From positions 1 through 22,980 of the forward strand of contig CAAFXQ010000163.1 in assembly GCA_900767015.1 (NCBI GenBank): 22,980 bases of DNA, read 5' to 3'. This DNA is from Clostridia bacterium. Lineage in GTDB: Bacteria > Bacillota > Clostridia > Oscillospirales > Acutalibacteraceae. This document shows positions 5,371 through 13,315 of this stretch, in pieces. The notes beneath the pieces are model-generated. The model was not told where the DNA came from, made no database searches, and saw only the letters and a program-made list of their open reading frames with translations. The position numbers were made by a program, and so were the translations under genes. Each line of letters begins with the position of its first letter. Positions within the stretch are counted from its first letter, which is position 1.

Positions 5371-6792
5371 ATGCTTTTCAGCAGTGCAACCTTTTTGTTC
5401 GTCTTTCTTCCGATTGTTTTTCTTTTGTATTTTGTCCCCGTTTTCCGGGACGACAAGAAAAAGGAGATCACGAAAAAGAATCTCGTCTTATGTGCTTCAA
5501 GCCTTGTCTTTTACGCTTGGGGCGAGCCGGTCTATATCGTGCTGATGCTTATCAGCATCTTTTTTAACTACACCATCGGCTGTGATCTTGACAAAAATTT
5601 CGCCGATCCGAAAACGAAAAAGCGCATTCTTGTTTTCGCCGTTATTTTCAATCTCGGCGTTCTCGGATTTTTCAAGTATTACGGCTTCGTTATCGAAAAC
5701 ATCAACCATCTTTTCGGCCTTTCGCTGACCCATGCCAATCTCGCTTTGCCGGTCGGCATTTCGTTTTACACCTTCCAGGCGCTGTCTTATGTAATCGACG
5801 TATACCGGGGCGACGTGAAGGTGCAAAAAAATCTTCTTCCTTTCGCCCTTTACATAACGATGTTCCCGCAGCTTATTGCCGGTCCTATCGTTCAGTATTC
5901 GGACATTGAAGCACAGCTGAAACAGCGGACGATCTCCATCAGGAAATTTGCCGGCGGCGTTCTGTTTTTTATCCGGGGTCTCGGTAAAAAGGTTCTTTTT
6001 GCCAATTTCATCGGTGCAATCTATACCGATATCACAAGCGGCGGTGTTTCGTCACTCCCTGCCGTAACCTCCTGGATCGGCATTTTCTGCTACACGATGC
6101 AGATCTATTTCGACTTCAGCGGATATTCCGACATGGCAATCGGTCTCGGCAAAATGTTCGGCTTCGATTTTATTCAGAACTTCGACTATCCCTATACCGC
6201 CTCGAGCATAACCGATTTTTGGCGCAGATGGCACATTTCCTTAAGCAGCTGGTTCCGGGACTACGTTTATATTCCCCTCGGCGGAAACCGCAAGGGGACG
6301 GCAAGAACCATTTTCAATATCTGTGTCGTTTGGAGCCTTACCGGCCTTTGGCACGGAGCAGCATGGAACTTCGTCGCCTGGGGCGCTTTTTACGGAATCC
6401 TTCTGATTCTTGAAAAATTCGTATTCAAGTCTCTGCTTGAAAAAATTCCGATGCCCGTCCGCCACGTTCTGACGATGTTGATTGTTATGATTGGCTGGGT
6501 CTTCTTCTCGAGCAACAGTCTCGGTGAAGCCGGAAGCTATCTTCTTTGTATGACAGGCTTCGGCAAGGGCGGTTTTGCCGATGCGCAAAGCCGGTATTAC
6601 CTTTCCACCTCGATTTTCCCGATGCTTGTCACCGGCCTTTCGGCGTTCGGCGTGTTCAAACGCTTCCCGAAGCCGAAAGACAAAACACAAAGACTGACCG
6701 TTCAGGTTGTCGGTTATCTTGTCATCTTCATTTTCTGTATCATTTACCTTGTAAGCGAAACCTATAATCCGTTTTTATATTTCAGATTTTAA
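5371..6792 (+). CDS. MBOAT-family membrane O-acyltransferase (AlgI/DltB-like)
   Basis: Polytopic membrane protein of 473 residues that moves acyl groups across or at the membrane onto a surface polymer. Family marks are FLYFVPVFR-type N-terminal helices, the block around residue 125 LALPVGISFYTFQALSY, and DFSGYSDMAIGLGKMFGF at 248-265. They continue with FWRRWHISLSSWFRDYVYIP around 283-302 (His288) and LTGLWHGAAWNF, which holds the near-invariant catalytic His328. Length matches AlgI-type members. RBS AAAGGAG lies just upstream, 16 bases after the DUF4358 stop. No dltA, dltC or dltD is nearby, which argues against D-alanylation of teichoic acid. With DHHW and SGNH partners, acetylation of an exopolysaccharide or wall polymer is the likelier role. 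Confidence 0.92.
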   Translation: MLFSSATFLFVFLPIVFLLYFVPVFRDDKKKEITKKNLVLCASSLVFYAWGEPVYIVLMLISIFFNYTIGCDLDKNFADPKTKKRILVFAVIFNLGVLGFFKYYGFVIENINHLFGLSLTHANLALPVGISFYTFQALSYVIDVYRGDVKVQKNLLPFALYITMFPQLIAGPIVQYSDIEAQLKQRTISIRKFAGGVLFFIRGLGKKVLFANFIGAIYTDITSGGVSSLPAVTSWIGIFCYTMQIYFDFSGYSDMAIGLGKMFGFDFIQNFDYPYTASSITDFWRRWHISLSSWFRDYVYIPLGGNRKGTARTIFNICVVWSLTGLWHGAAWNFVAWGAFYGILLILEKFVFKSLLEKIPMPVRHVLTMLIVMIGWVFFSSNSLGEAGSYLLCMTGFGKGGFADAQSRYYLSTSIFPMLVTGLSAFGVFKRFPKPKDKTQRLTVQVVGYLVIFIFCIIYLVSETYNPFLYFRF

Positions 6793-6802
6793 AGGAAAAA
6801 GC

Positions 6803-7996
6803 ATGAAAGAAAATAATTTTAAAAAATCAAAAATCACCAAACGTGTCGAACACCGGAAAAAGGTCACCGCAATCGGTCTGTTTTTAAGCTGTGCTTTTGT
6901 TTCGATTATCGTGCTTGTAGCGTTTCTGATTCTTCTGATTCCGGACAAGCAGATGTCGGAAAAGGAAAATCGGGTTCTTGCGCAAAAGCCGGTTCTCACG
7001 CTTTCCTCTATCACAAGCGGTAAGTTCATGAAGGATTTCGAAAGCTATCTAACCGACCAGTTTCCGTTACGAGATCAGATTATCTCATTCAAGACTTTTG
7101 TTGACCGTTCGGTCGGCAAAAAAGAAGAAAACGGCGTCTATATCGGAAAGAACGGCTTTCTTTTTGAACAGCAGACCGAGTACGACAAAGACAGTGTCGA
7201 AAAAATAACCTCTGCCGTTGTCAAGTTCGCAAAGGAAAACAAAAAGCTCAAAAAAGCCTTTCTCCTTTCCCCGAACTCCTCTTATGTTTTAGGCGGTCTT
7301 ATGCCGAAAGGGTATGAACCGGAAAGTCAGAAAGAACAGCTCGACAAAATCAAAGAGCTTGTTGAGCCCTCCGGCATTTCATGGGTCGACTGTGTCAAAG
7401 TCTTTGATGCGCAGGAGGACAAAACCGGATTATTTTACCGAACCGACCACCATTGGACAACCAAAGCGGCCTATCTTGCTTTCAAAGAGCTTGCCGGCAC
7501 GTTCGGCATCTCCTTAAAGAACGCCAAATTCAAGTTATACAGCGTATCCGACAGCTTTCAGGGCACCTTAGCTTCCTCGTCGGGCGTCGGAAACTCAACC
7601 GATGAAATCCAGATCTGCATAGCCCAAAAGCCGGCGGTCAGCTATGTCGTCAACTACGAATCCAGCAACAAAAAAACAGCCACCCTTTTTGATAAGGACA
7701 AGCTGAACCAAAAGAATCAGTATGAGGTCTTTCTCGGCGGAAACTACGACAAAGTAATCATTTCAACCTCCGCCGACACCGACAACACCCTTTTGCTTTT
7801 CAAGGACTCCTACGCCAACTGCATGATCCCGATGCTCACACCGTTTTTTGCGAAAATCGTCGTGATCGACCCGAGATATTTCAGCGACAGCCTCGACGGG
7901 ATTATGAAAGAATACAATTTCACTCATGTGCTGTTTCTTTACAATCTGAACACCTTCCTTGCGGACACCTCGCTTGTGGACGCACTCGAAAGCTGA
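6803..7996 (+). CDS. DHHW-family (AlgJ/AlgX-like) acyltransferase partner protein
   Basis: A 397-residue protein with one N-terminal membrane segment (about 21-46) and an extracytoplasmic SGNH-like domain. The defining motif YRTDHHWTTKAAY gives Asp215, His216, His217 and Trp218. A later LLFKDSYANCM places a serine at 336. In AlgX/AlgJ the equivalent Asp, His and Ser form the catalytic triad that passes acetyl groups to alginate. Here the same arrangement suggests it completes acyl transfer begun by the MBOAT protein. It is the last gene of the operon, ten bases after the MBOAT stop and directly before a strong terminator. The polymer modified is not known. Confidence 0.88.
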   Translation: MKENNFKKSKITKRVEHRKKVTAIGLFLSCAFVSIIVLVAFLILLIPDKQMSEKENRVLAQKPVLTLSSITSGKFMKDFESYLTDQFPLRDQIISFKTFVDRSVGKKEENGVYIGKNGFLFEQQTEYDKDSVEKITSAVVKFAKENKKLKKAFLLSPNSSYVLGGLMPKGYEPESQKEQLDKIKELVEPSGISWVDCVKVFDAQEDKTGLFYRTDHHWTTKAAYLAFKELAGTFGISLKNAKFKLYSVSDSFQGTLASSSGVGNSTDEIQICIAQKPAVSYVVNYESSNKKTATLFDKDKLNQKNQYEVFLGGNYDKVIISTSADTDNTLLLFKDSYANCMIPMLTPFFAKIVVIDPRYFSDSLDGIMKEYNFTHVLFLYNLNTFLADTSLVDALES

Positions 7997-8036
7997 AAAA
8001 GCACCGTAAAAGCAAAATCGCTTTTACGGTGTTTTT
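7997..8036 (+). terminator. Terminator of the surface acylation operon
   Basis: CACCGTAAAAGC (8002-8013) pairs perfectly with GCTTTTACGGTG (8020-8031), followed by TTTTT. It begins right after the DHHW stop codon. Confidence 0.92.
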
Positions 8037-8045
8037 CATTTCAAT

Positions 8046-8209
8046 AGGCAATCTCTAAAAGCCTTAAGGTATTCGGCATAGTGCGCAAATGATGTCGGCT
8101 TTTAGGCAAAAATCCGCAGGAATACTTTGTGTATTTCAAGGATTTTTAACGACAAAGACGGCATTAGTTGGGCGCTATGACGAGTGCCGAGAGGTTTTTA
8201 GAGGTTGCC
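8046..8209 (-). repeat. 165-base imperfect palindrome, copy B (inverted)
   Basis: Reverse complement of the element at 316-480, with the same ends (AGGCAATCTCTAAAA and TTTTTAGAGGTTGCC) and the same centre, AATACACAAAGTATT on the minus strand. The two copies differ at about 15 positions by eye. It lies between the operon terminator and the stop of the rubredoxin gene, only five bases from that stop. Confidence 0.75.
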
Positions 8210-8214
8210 AAACA

Positions 8215-8370
8215 TTATTCGGCTGAAAAATCGTCCTTGCCGACGCCGCAAAGCGGACAAACGAAATCGTCGGGAAGATCTTCGAACTTGGTGCCCGGAG
8301 CGATGCCGTTATCGGGATCGCCGACTGCTTCGTCGTATTCATAGCCGCAAATGTTGCAGATATATTTCAT
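8215..8370 (-). CDS. Rubredoxin
   Basis: A 51-residue one-iron electron carrier. The two Cys-x2-Cys-Gly knuckles are plain: YICNICGYEY at 3-12 and FVCPLCGVGKDDF at 36-48. The conserved DPDNGIAPGTKFEDLP lies between them. Iron is bound by the four cysteines (5, 8, 38, 41). In strict anaerobes rubredoxin passes electrons to superoxide reductase, rubrerythrin or flavodiiron proteins in defence against oxygen. Start ATG at 8370 is preceded by AAAGGAG on the minus strand. The gene stands alone with its own promoter, diverges from the TetR gene, and has a palindromic repeat just past its stop. Length and motifs make the call secure. Confidence 0.97.
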   Translation of the reverse strand: MKYICNICGYEYDEAVGDPDNGIAPGTKFEDLPDDFVCPLCGVGKDDFSAE

Positions 8371-8402
8371 CTTATAAGCTCCTTTCGTTATAATATACTA
8401 CT

Positions 8403-8431
8403 GTTTTACTCTAAAATACGGGTTTTGTCAA
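8403..8431 (-). promoter_or_regulatory. Likely promoter of the rubredoxin gene
   Basis: On the minus strand TTGACA (8431-8426), 17 bases, then TAAAAC (8408-8403), a weak -10. A TATATTATAA stretch nearer the gene is an alternative -10 without a good -35. Confidence 0.5.
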
Positions 8432-8456
8432 TACCCCAAATAATGCAATATCACGG

Positions 8457-8485
8457 TTGACGAAAAAAAGAAAAAACGCTATACT
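8457..8485 (+). promoter_or_regulatory. Promoter of the TetR-family gene
   Basis: TTGACG, a 17-base A-rich spacer and TATACT, 45 bases before the start codon at 8531. The divergent rubredoxin promoter is only about 25 bases away, so a bound regulator could affect both. Confidence 0.7.
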
Positions 8486-8530
8486 TAAAAAAAGACAGAA
8501 TCTGCCGCTAAAAAGGACGGTGACCGCCGA

Positions 8531-9115
8531 ATGGGCAAAAAGGCGCAAAAAAACACAAAAAGCAAAATCGTTTCCGCCGCATGGAAGCTTTTTTATGAAC
8601 AGGGCTACGACGCCACAACAGTTGACGACATCATACTCGAAAGCGGAACTTCCAAAGGCTCGTTTTATCACTACTTTGAAGGCAAGGACGCCCTTTTAGG
8701 CTCGCTGGCCTACCTTTTTGATGAAAAATACGAACAGCTTGCCGAAGAAATCAGCCCCGACACCAACAGTATTGACGCACTCGCCTTTTTGAACCGTGAG
8801 CTTTTCGAAATGATTGAAAACCGCATTGACATCGACCTGCTCGTCAAACTTTATTCGACACAGCTTACGACCAAAGGCGAAAAGCATCTTCTTGACCGCA
8901 ACCGGGTTTACTATAAGCTGCTTCGGAAAATCGTCTCAGACGGTCAGCAGAAAGGCGAAATCACAAAAGGAAGCACCGTCAACGACATTGTGCGGCTTTA
9001 TGCGCTCGAAGAACGGGCGGTCATTTATGACTGGTGCCTTTGCAACGGCGAATACTCGCTTCGTGAGTACGGGCAGAAGGTCATCGGCATTTATCTTGAT
9101 TCTATCAGAAACTAA
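8531..9115 (+). CDS. TetR/AcrR-family transcriptional regulator
   Basis: A 194-residue DNA-binding protein. The N-terminal HTH occupies roughly residues 10-57: IVSAAWKLFYEQGYDATTVD, DIILESGTSKGSFYHYF, EGKDALL, the canonical TetR layout. The C-terminal part (about 60-194) is the variable all-helical ligand and dimer domain, which gives no ligand clue. Such proteins usually repress a neighbouring gene or themselves; the divergent rubredoxin gene and the downstream PutP symporter are candidates. The ribosome site is weak (AAGGACGG about 14 bases upstream). A terminator follows, so it is monocistronic. Confidence 0.92.
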   Translation: MGKKAQKNTKSKIVSAAWKLFYEQGYDATTVDDIILESGTSKGSFYHYFEGKDALLGSLAYLFDEKYEQLAEEISPDTNSIDALAFLNRELFEMIENRIDIDLLVKLYSTQLTTKGEKHLLDRNRVYYKLLRKIVSDGQQKGEITKGSTVNDIVRLYALEERAVIYDWCLCNGEYSLREYGQKVIGIYLDSIRN

Positions 9116-9132
9116 AAAGTTAAAAGCATTTT

Positions 9133-9172
9133 ATTGTCCGGAGCAGTATCTTCGGACAATATTTTATTTTTT
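9133..9172 (+). terminator. Terminator of the TetR gene
   Basis: ATTGTCCG (9133-9140) pairs with CGGACAAT (9153-9160), followed by ATTTTATTTTTT. Confidence 0.82.
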
Positions 9173-9280
9173 GAATTAAATTTATTCTGTAATTCAGTCT
9201 AATAAAAAAACGCTTATTTTCTATAAAAATTTTCAGATTTCAGAACTAAGTATGATATTTTGTACATACTTTATTCTGTA

Positions 9281-9309
9281 TTGCATTTCAGGTAAAAGTG
9301 TGTTATCAT
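9281..9309 (+). promoter_or_regulatory. Promoter of the PutP-type symporter gene
   Basis: TTGCAT, 17 bases, TATCAT, ending 43 bases before the chosen start at 9353. The word TTTATTCTGTA occurs at 9270-9280, just upstream of the -35, and again at 9181-9191. It could be an operator pair, but this is speculative. Confidence 0.6.
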
Positions 9310-9352
9310 ATCGAAGTTAAAAATCAAAGCTTTGAAAAGAGAGGAAATGAAA

Positions 9353-10858
9353 ATGACTTTAGAACTTCTTGCTTTTATTCTCTATTTCCTCGTCGTGCTT
9401 TCCATCGGCGTGTTCTTTATGATACGCTCCAAGGGCACCGGCGAAGAGGAATACTTTCTCGGCGGAAGAGGCATGGGTCCGTGGGTAACCGCCATGAGCG
9501 CTCAGGCTTCTGACATGAGCGGCTGGCTTCTGATGGGCTTTCCCGGAAGCATTCTCGCTTTCGGCATGGGCAAGGTCTGGATCGGTATCGGTCTTGCCAT
9601 CGGCACGTCGCTCAACTGGATTTTGGTTGCAAAAAGACTGCGCCGTTTCTCCAAGGTTGCAAACGACTCAATTACCCTGCCGCAGTACTTGACCAACCGT
9701 TTCGCTTCGAAAAACAAGGCGCTTCAGATCATCAGTGCTGTCGTATTTCTTGTTTTCTTTACCGTGTATGTCGCCTCCGGCTTCGTCGCCGGTAAAACGG
9801 TGCTCACAAGCGTTGTACCTCAGCTTGCCGGTAAAGACGAGCTTGCCCTTCTGATTTTCGCCCTCATCATCATCGCCTACACCTTCTCGGGCGGCTTCAA
9901 GGCGGTTTGCTGGACCGACTTTTTCCAAGGTCTTATGATGCTCGTTGCCGTCCTTGCGGTACCTATCGTGATTATCGCAACGAAGAATCCGGATTCCGCA
10001 AACCTCACGTTGAATCTTGCCGAGGGTGCAAGCGGAATCGGTGAGTTCAACATGAACCCGTTTAAGGCTTCGCCGCAGGACATCATTTCCGGTCTTGCGT
10101 GGGGACTCGGCTACTTCGGAATGCCGCACATTCTTGTCAGATTCATGTCCATCAAGAAGTCCTCTATGATGAAAAAGGCTTCGACCGTTGCCATTATCTG
10201 GGTTGTGCTCTCCCTCGGCTCGGCAATCGCTTTTGCGATTTTAGGCCGTATGCTGATCGGTGAACAGCTTGTCAACGCCGGCAAGCCCGAAACCGTATTT
10301 ATCGAGCTCGTCAAGATGCTCTTCCCGTCGTTCATCGTCGGACTTCTGCTTTCGGCTATTGTTGCCGCCGCCATGAGCACGGCTGACTCGCAGCTTCTTG
10401 TCGCTTCGTCCTCTTTCACAAGCGACATCTACAAGCCCGTTTTCCGTAAGAACGCTTCGGACAAAGAAGTCCTTTGGGTCGGCAGAGGTGTTGTTATCAT
10501 CGTTTCGATTATTGCATTCTTTATCGCTTCGAACGGCGGCAAGGGTGCTCAGGCCATCATGAACATGGTTGAAAACGCCTGGGGCGGCTTCGGCGCCGCT
10601 TTCGGTCCGGTCATTATTCTTTCGCTGTTCTGGAAAAGGACAAGCTACAAAGGTGCCGTTGCCGGCGTTGTCGGCGGTGCGGTTACCGACGTCATCTGGC
10701 TGATTTTCCTGACCGCCAAGACGGGAATTTACGAAATTCTTCCCGGCTTTGTTGTAGGCCTTATTTGCTGCATCGTCGTTTCGCTTCTTGACAAAAACCA
10801 GTCACCCGAAGCACTCGCAATCTTCGAAAAAGCCACAGCTAAGGATTATGAAGATTAA
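9353..10858 (+). CDS. putP: Sodium/proline symporter, PutP type (SSS family)
   Basis: Sodium-solute symporter that brings L-proline into the cell with Na+, for nutrition, osmotic balance or Stickland fermentation. The protein is 501 residues with about 13 membrane segments. The sodium-site block ASDMSGWLLMGFPG has Asp54 where E. coli PutP has Asp55, and AAAMSTADSQLLVASSSF has Ser342 and Thr343 in the place of the PutP Ser340/Thr341 sodium ligands. EEEYFLGGRGMGPWVTAMSA near the start is also typical. I choose the ATG at 9353 because GAGG at 9341-9344 is eight bases away. A TTG at 9332 and an ATG at 9347 are in frame but badly spaced. Substrate proline is likely, not proven. Confidence 0.88.
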   Translation: MTLELLAFILYFLVVLSIGVFFMIRSKGTGEEEYFLGGRGMGPWVTAMSAQASDMSGWLLMGFPGSILAFGMGKVWIGIGLAIGTSLNWILVAKRLRRFSKVANDSITLPQYLTNRFASKNKALQIISAVVFLVFFTVYVASGFVAGKTVLTSVVPQLAGKDELALLIFALIIIAYTFSGGFKAVCWTDFFQGLMMLVAVLAVPIVIIATKNPDSANLTLNLAEGASGIGEFNMNPFKASPQDIISGLAWGLGYFGMPHILVRFMSIKKSSMMKKASTVAIIWVVLSLGSAIAFAILGRMLIGEQLVNAGKPETVFIELVKMLFPSFIVGLLLSAIVAAAMSTADSQLLVASSSFTSDIYKPVFRKNASDKEVLWVGRGVVIIVSIIAFFIASNGGKGAQAIMNMVENAWGGFGAAFGPVIILSLFWKRTSYKGAVAGVVGGAVTDVIWLIFLTAKTGIYEILPGFVVGLICCIVVSLLDKNQSPEALAIFEKATAKDYED

Positions 10859-10898
10859 CAGCAAACTTTAAAATCTGATTTCTGCACCCTTCAACATA

Positions 10899-10944
10899 CG
10901 AAACCCGAAAAGATCGTTTCAGCCTTTTCGGGTTTCGATTTTTT
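10899..10944 (+). terminator. Terminator after putP
   Basis: CGAAACCCGAAAAG (10899-10912) pairs perfectly with CTTTTCGGGTTTCG (10924-10937), followed by ATTTTTT. The T-run ends at the stop codon of the convergent transporter gene. Confidence 0.92.
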
Positions 10945-11828
10945 CATTCTGCTTTGGGCTTTGCTGAGATTTCGTTCAACAGCGTAAAGCCAAGTATCAA
11001 CACGCCGCCGACAATCTGCCATGGCGTGATTTTTTCGTGAAGAATCAGCACGGACACAAGAACGGCAACAAGCGGGTCGATATAGCTTAAGATAGCCGCC
11101 TTTTGCCCGGGCAGCTCCCTGAGCGCCGAAAAATATAGGCAGTATGTGATGCCTGTATGAAACAGACCAACCGTCATAAGGTTCGCCCAGCCGACGCCGT
11201 CAAGCGAACCGAGACCGAACGAGCCGGAAAGCAGGACATACGGAATCAGCACCGCCGTTGCCGAAACGAACTGCAAAAACGTGCGGTGAATCCCGCCGAC
11301 GCCTTTGATGAACTTATTGAGAAGCACGACGGACGCATAAAACACGGCCGCTCCGAGCCCGAACAGGATCCCGGTCAAATCGCTTTTGCCTTTTTCCGCA
11401 CCGCCCGTGACAGTGAGCATCACAAGACCGAGCGTTGACATCAGAAAGCACAGCCACTGCTTCGCCCGCATTTTTTCCTTGAAAATAACCGGGCACAAAA
11501 CGGTGACGAGCACCGGCGCAAAGTAATAGCTTAAGGTCGCCACGCTGACGGTTGTGTATTTGTACGCCTGAAAAAGCAAAATCCAGTTGATGCCCATTGC
11601 TGCGCCCGATAGAAGCAAAAGTGGCAAATCCTTTTTTATCGCCGAAAACGGGATTTTCTGCTTCGTCACAAGCAGGTAAAATCCGATGAGAATCAGCGCA
11701 AGAACGGCTCTTGACAAAGCAAGCTCGCCCGACGACAGCGGAATGTGCCGGACAAACAGTCCGAGCGTGCCGAACACCGTCATGGATACAATCATCATCA
11801 GTCTGCCGTTGGTCTTTTTCTTTCCCAT
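10944..11828 (-). CDS. EamA/DMT-superfamily transporter (RhaT/YdcZ-like exporter)
   Basis: A 294-residue membrane protein with ten predicted helices in two EamA repeats. The first repeat opens with MIVSMTVFGTLGLFVRHIPL and the second with GILFGLGAAVFYASVVLLNK (residues near 153-172). The second half carries TVGLFHTGITYCLYFSALRE and SYIDPLVAVLVSVLILHEKI, both common DMT signatures. Members export amino acids, nucleobases or other metabolites; the substrate cannot be told from sequence. It faces putP tail to tail, separated only by the putP terminator. A perfect consensus promoter lies 40 bases upstream. The ribosome site (GGTGAAAG) is modest. Confidence 0.9.
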   Translation of the reverse strand: MGKKKTNGRLMMIVSMTVFGTLGLFVRHIPLSSGELALSRAVLALILIGFYLLVTKQKIPFSAIKKDLPLLLLSGAAMGINWILLFQAYKYTTVSVATLSYYFAPVLVTVLCPVIFKEKMRAKQWLCFLMSTLGLVMLTVTGGAEKGKSDLTGILFGLGAAVFYASVVLLNKFIKGVGGIHRTFLQFVSATAVLIPYVLLSGSFGLGSLDGVGWANLMTVGLFHTGITYCLYFSALRELPGQKAAILSYIDPLVAVLVSVLILHEKITPWQIVGGVLILGFTLLNEISAKPKAE

Positions 11829-11867
11829 TCTTTCACCGAAGCTTTCCGTTTATTTATGAACAGCTTC

Positions 11868-11896
11868 ATTATAGGGATTTCATTTTGCCGTGTCAA
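11868..11896 (-). promoter_or_regulatory. Consensus promoter of the DMT transporter gene
   Basis: TTGACA (11896-11891), 17 bases, TATAAT (11873-11868) on the minus strand, an exact sigma-A consensus about 40 bases before the start codon. Confidence 0.9.
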
Positions 11897-11952
11897 CCCG
11901 AAGCCAGGCGGACAAGGGTGCACTTAATCGGCATTTGATTTTATATTCTTAT

Positions 11953-11986
11953 TTGAATATATCAATCCTGTTCGGCGTAGTATAAT
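11953..11986 (+). promoter_or_regulatory. Possible promoter of the obg operon
   Basis: A perfect -10 TATAAT is at 11981-11986, 43 bases before the obg start. The best -35-like word, TTGAAT (11953-11958), is 22 bases away, which is too far for a standard promoter. The -10 is credible and the -35 is not. Confidence 0.35.
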
Positions 11987-12029
11987 ATATTGATTATTCT
12001 TAAAACTGCTCCCGAAAGAGAGGTACGTT

Positions 12030-13301
12030 ATGTTTATTGATAAAGCGAAAATCAAAATCCGTGCAGGCAACGGCGGAAACGGTGCGGTTGCCTTTCACAG
12101 AGAAAAATATATCGCCTCGGGCGGTCCCGACGGCGGTGACGGCGGCAAAGGAGGCGACGTTGTATTCGTCGTTGACGACAACCTCTCCACCCTTGCCGAC
12201 TTCCGCTACAAAAGAAAATACTGCGCCAAAAACGGCAACGACGGACAAGGCTCACGAAAGAACGGCAGAAAGGGCGAAGATCTGATTATCAAAGTGCCGA
12301 GAGGCACCGTTATCCGTGAATGTGAAAGCGGAGCAGTCATGTCTGATATGTCGTCGGACGAGCCGTTCATCGCCGCAAAAGGCGGCAAAGGCGGTTGGGG
12401 AAACTGTCACTTCGCTACCTCCACAAGACAGACGCCCCGTTTTGCCAAGGACGGTATGCCGGGCGAAGAATGGGAGGTCACACTCGAGCTCAAGCTCCTT
12501 GCTGACGTCGGACTGTTAGGCTTCCCGAACGTCGGAAAGTCAAGCTTTATCTCCGTTGTCAGTCAGGCAAAGCCCATTATCGCCGACTATCATTTTACGA
12601 CGATTACGCCCGTTTTGGGTGTTGTTTCCATGGGCGAAGGCTCTTCGTTCGTTATCGCCGACATTCCGGGACTGATTGAGGGCGCAAGCGAGGGCGTCGG
12701 TCTCGGTCACGAATTTTTACGGCACGTTGAGCGCTGCCGTATGCTGCTTCACATCGTTGACGTCGCCGGAAGCGAGGGCAGAGACCCGATTGAGGACTTC
12801 GAAAAAATCAACCTCGAATTAAAACGCTTTAACCCCGAGCTTGCCGACCGTCCGCAGATCGTTGCCGGCAACAAAATCGATCTTGCAACGGACGAACAAA
12901 GAGAACGCTTCAGGGACTATATCGAATCAAAGGGCTTAGAGTATTTCGAAATGTGTGCGCCGATTCTTGAGGGCACAAAAGAAGTCATCAACGCCGTTGC
13001 GGCAAAGCTTGCAACGCTTCCGGCGGTCAAAAAATACGAAAGCGAAGAAATCCCGCTTGAAGTGATCATGAAAAAGAAGAATACCGGCTTCGAAATTTTT
13101 GTCGACGACGGCATCTATTATGTTGAAGCGCCGTGGCTTGTATCGATCATCAACAAGACCGACATGAACGACTATGAATCGCTCCAGTATTTTCAGCGTG
13201 TGCTCACGTCGAGCGGCATCATCGACGCACTCAGAGAAAAGGGCATCGAAGAGGGAGATACCGTCAACATTTACGACCTTGAATTTGATTTTGTAAATTA
13301 A
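12030..13301 (+). CDS. obg: GTPase Obg/CgtA
   Basis: Essential ribosome-assembly GTPase that binds the 50S subunit, 423 residues. Three domains are seen. The glycine-rich Obg fold (1-157) includes RAGNGGNGAVAFHREKY and GGPDGGDGGKGGDVVFVVD. The G domain (158 to about 335) has GFPNVGKSS at 164-172, a switch region ending TTITP, DIPGLIEGAS at 211-220 and NKID at 281-284. A C-terminal OCT domain (about 345-423) is present in Gram-positive Obg proteins. Start ATG at 12030 follows GAGAGGTACG. It leads an operon with mini-RNase III (14 bases downstream) and a YitT protein, linking ribosome and rRNA maturation genes. Confidence 0.98.
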   Translation: MFIDKAKIKIRAGNGGNGAVAFHREKYIASGGPDGGDGGKGGDVVFVVDDNLSTLADFRYKRKYCAKNGNDGQGSRKNGRKGEDLIIKVPRGTVIRECESGAVMSDMSSDEPFIAAKGGKGGWGNCHFATSTRQTPRFAKDGMPGEEWEVTLELKLLADVGLLGFPNVGKSSFISVVSQAKPIIADYHFTTITPVLGVVSMGEGSSFVIADIPGLIEGASEGVGLGHEFLRHVERCRMLLHIVDVAGSEGRDPIEDFEKINLELKRFNPELADRPQIVAGNKIDLATDEQRERFRDYIESKGLEYFEMCAPILEGTKEVINAVAAKLATLPAVKKYESEEIPLEVIMKKKNTGFEIFVDDGIYYVEAPWLVSIINKTDMNDYESLQYFQRVLTSSGIIDALREKGIEEGDTVNIYDLEFDFVN

Positions 13302-13315
13302 GGAAGTTTTATTTC

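Noticed and set aside
5371..6792. Reading the MBOAT gene as dltB for D-alanylation of teichoic acid
   Set aside because: No dltA, dltC or dltD is adjacent, and the DHHW and SGNH partners point to AlgI/AlgJ-style acyl transfer.
9181..9352. Riboswitch before putP
   Set aside because: The leader between promoter and start is only about 35-40 bases, too short for any known riboswitch with an expression platform.
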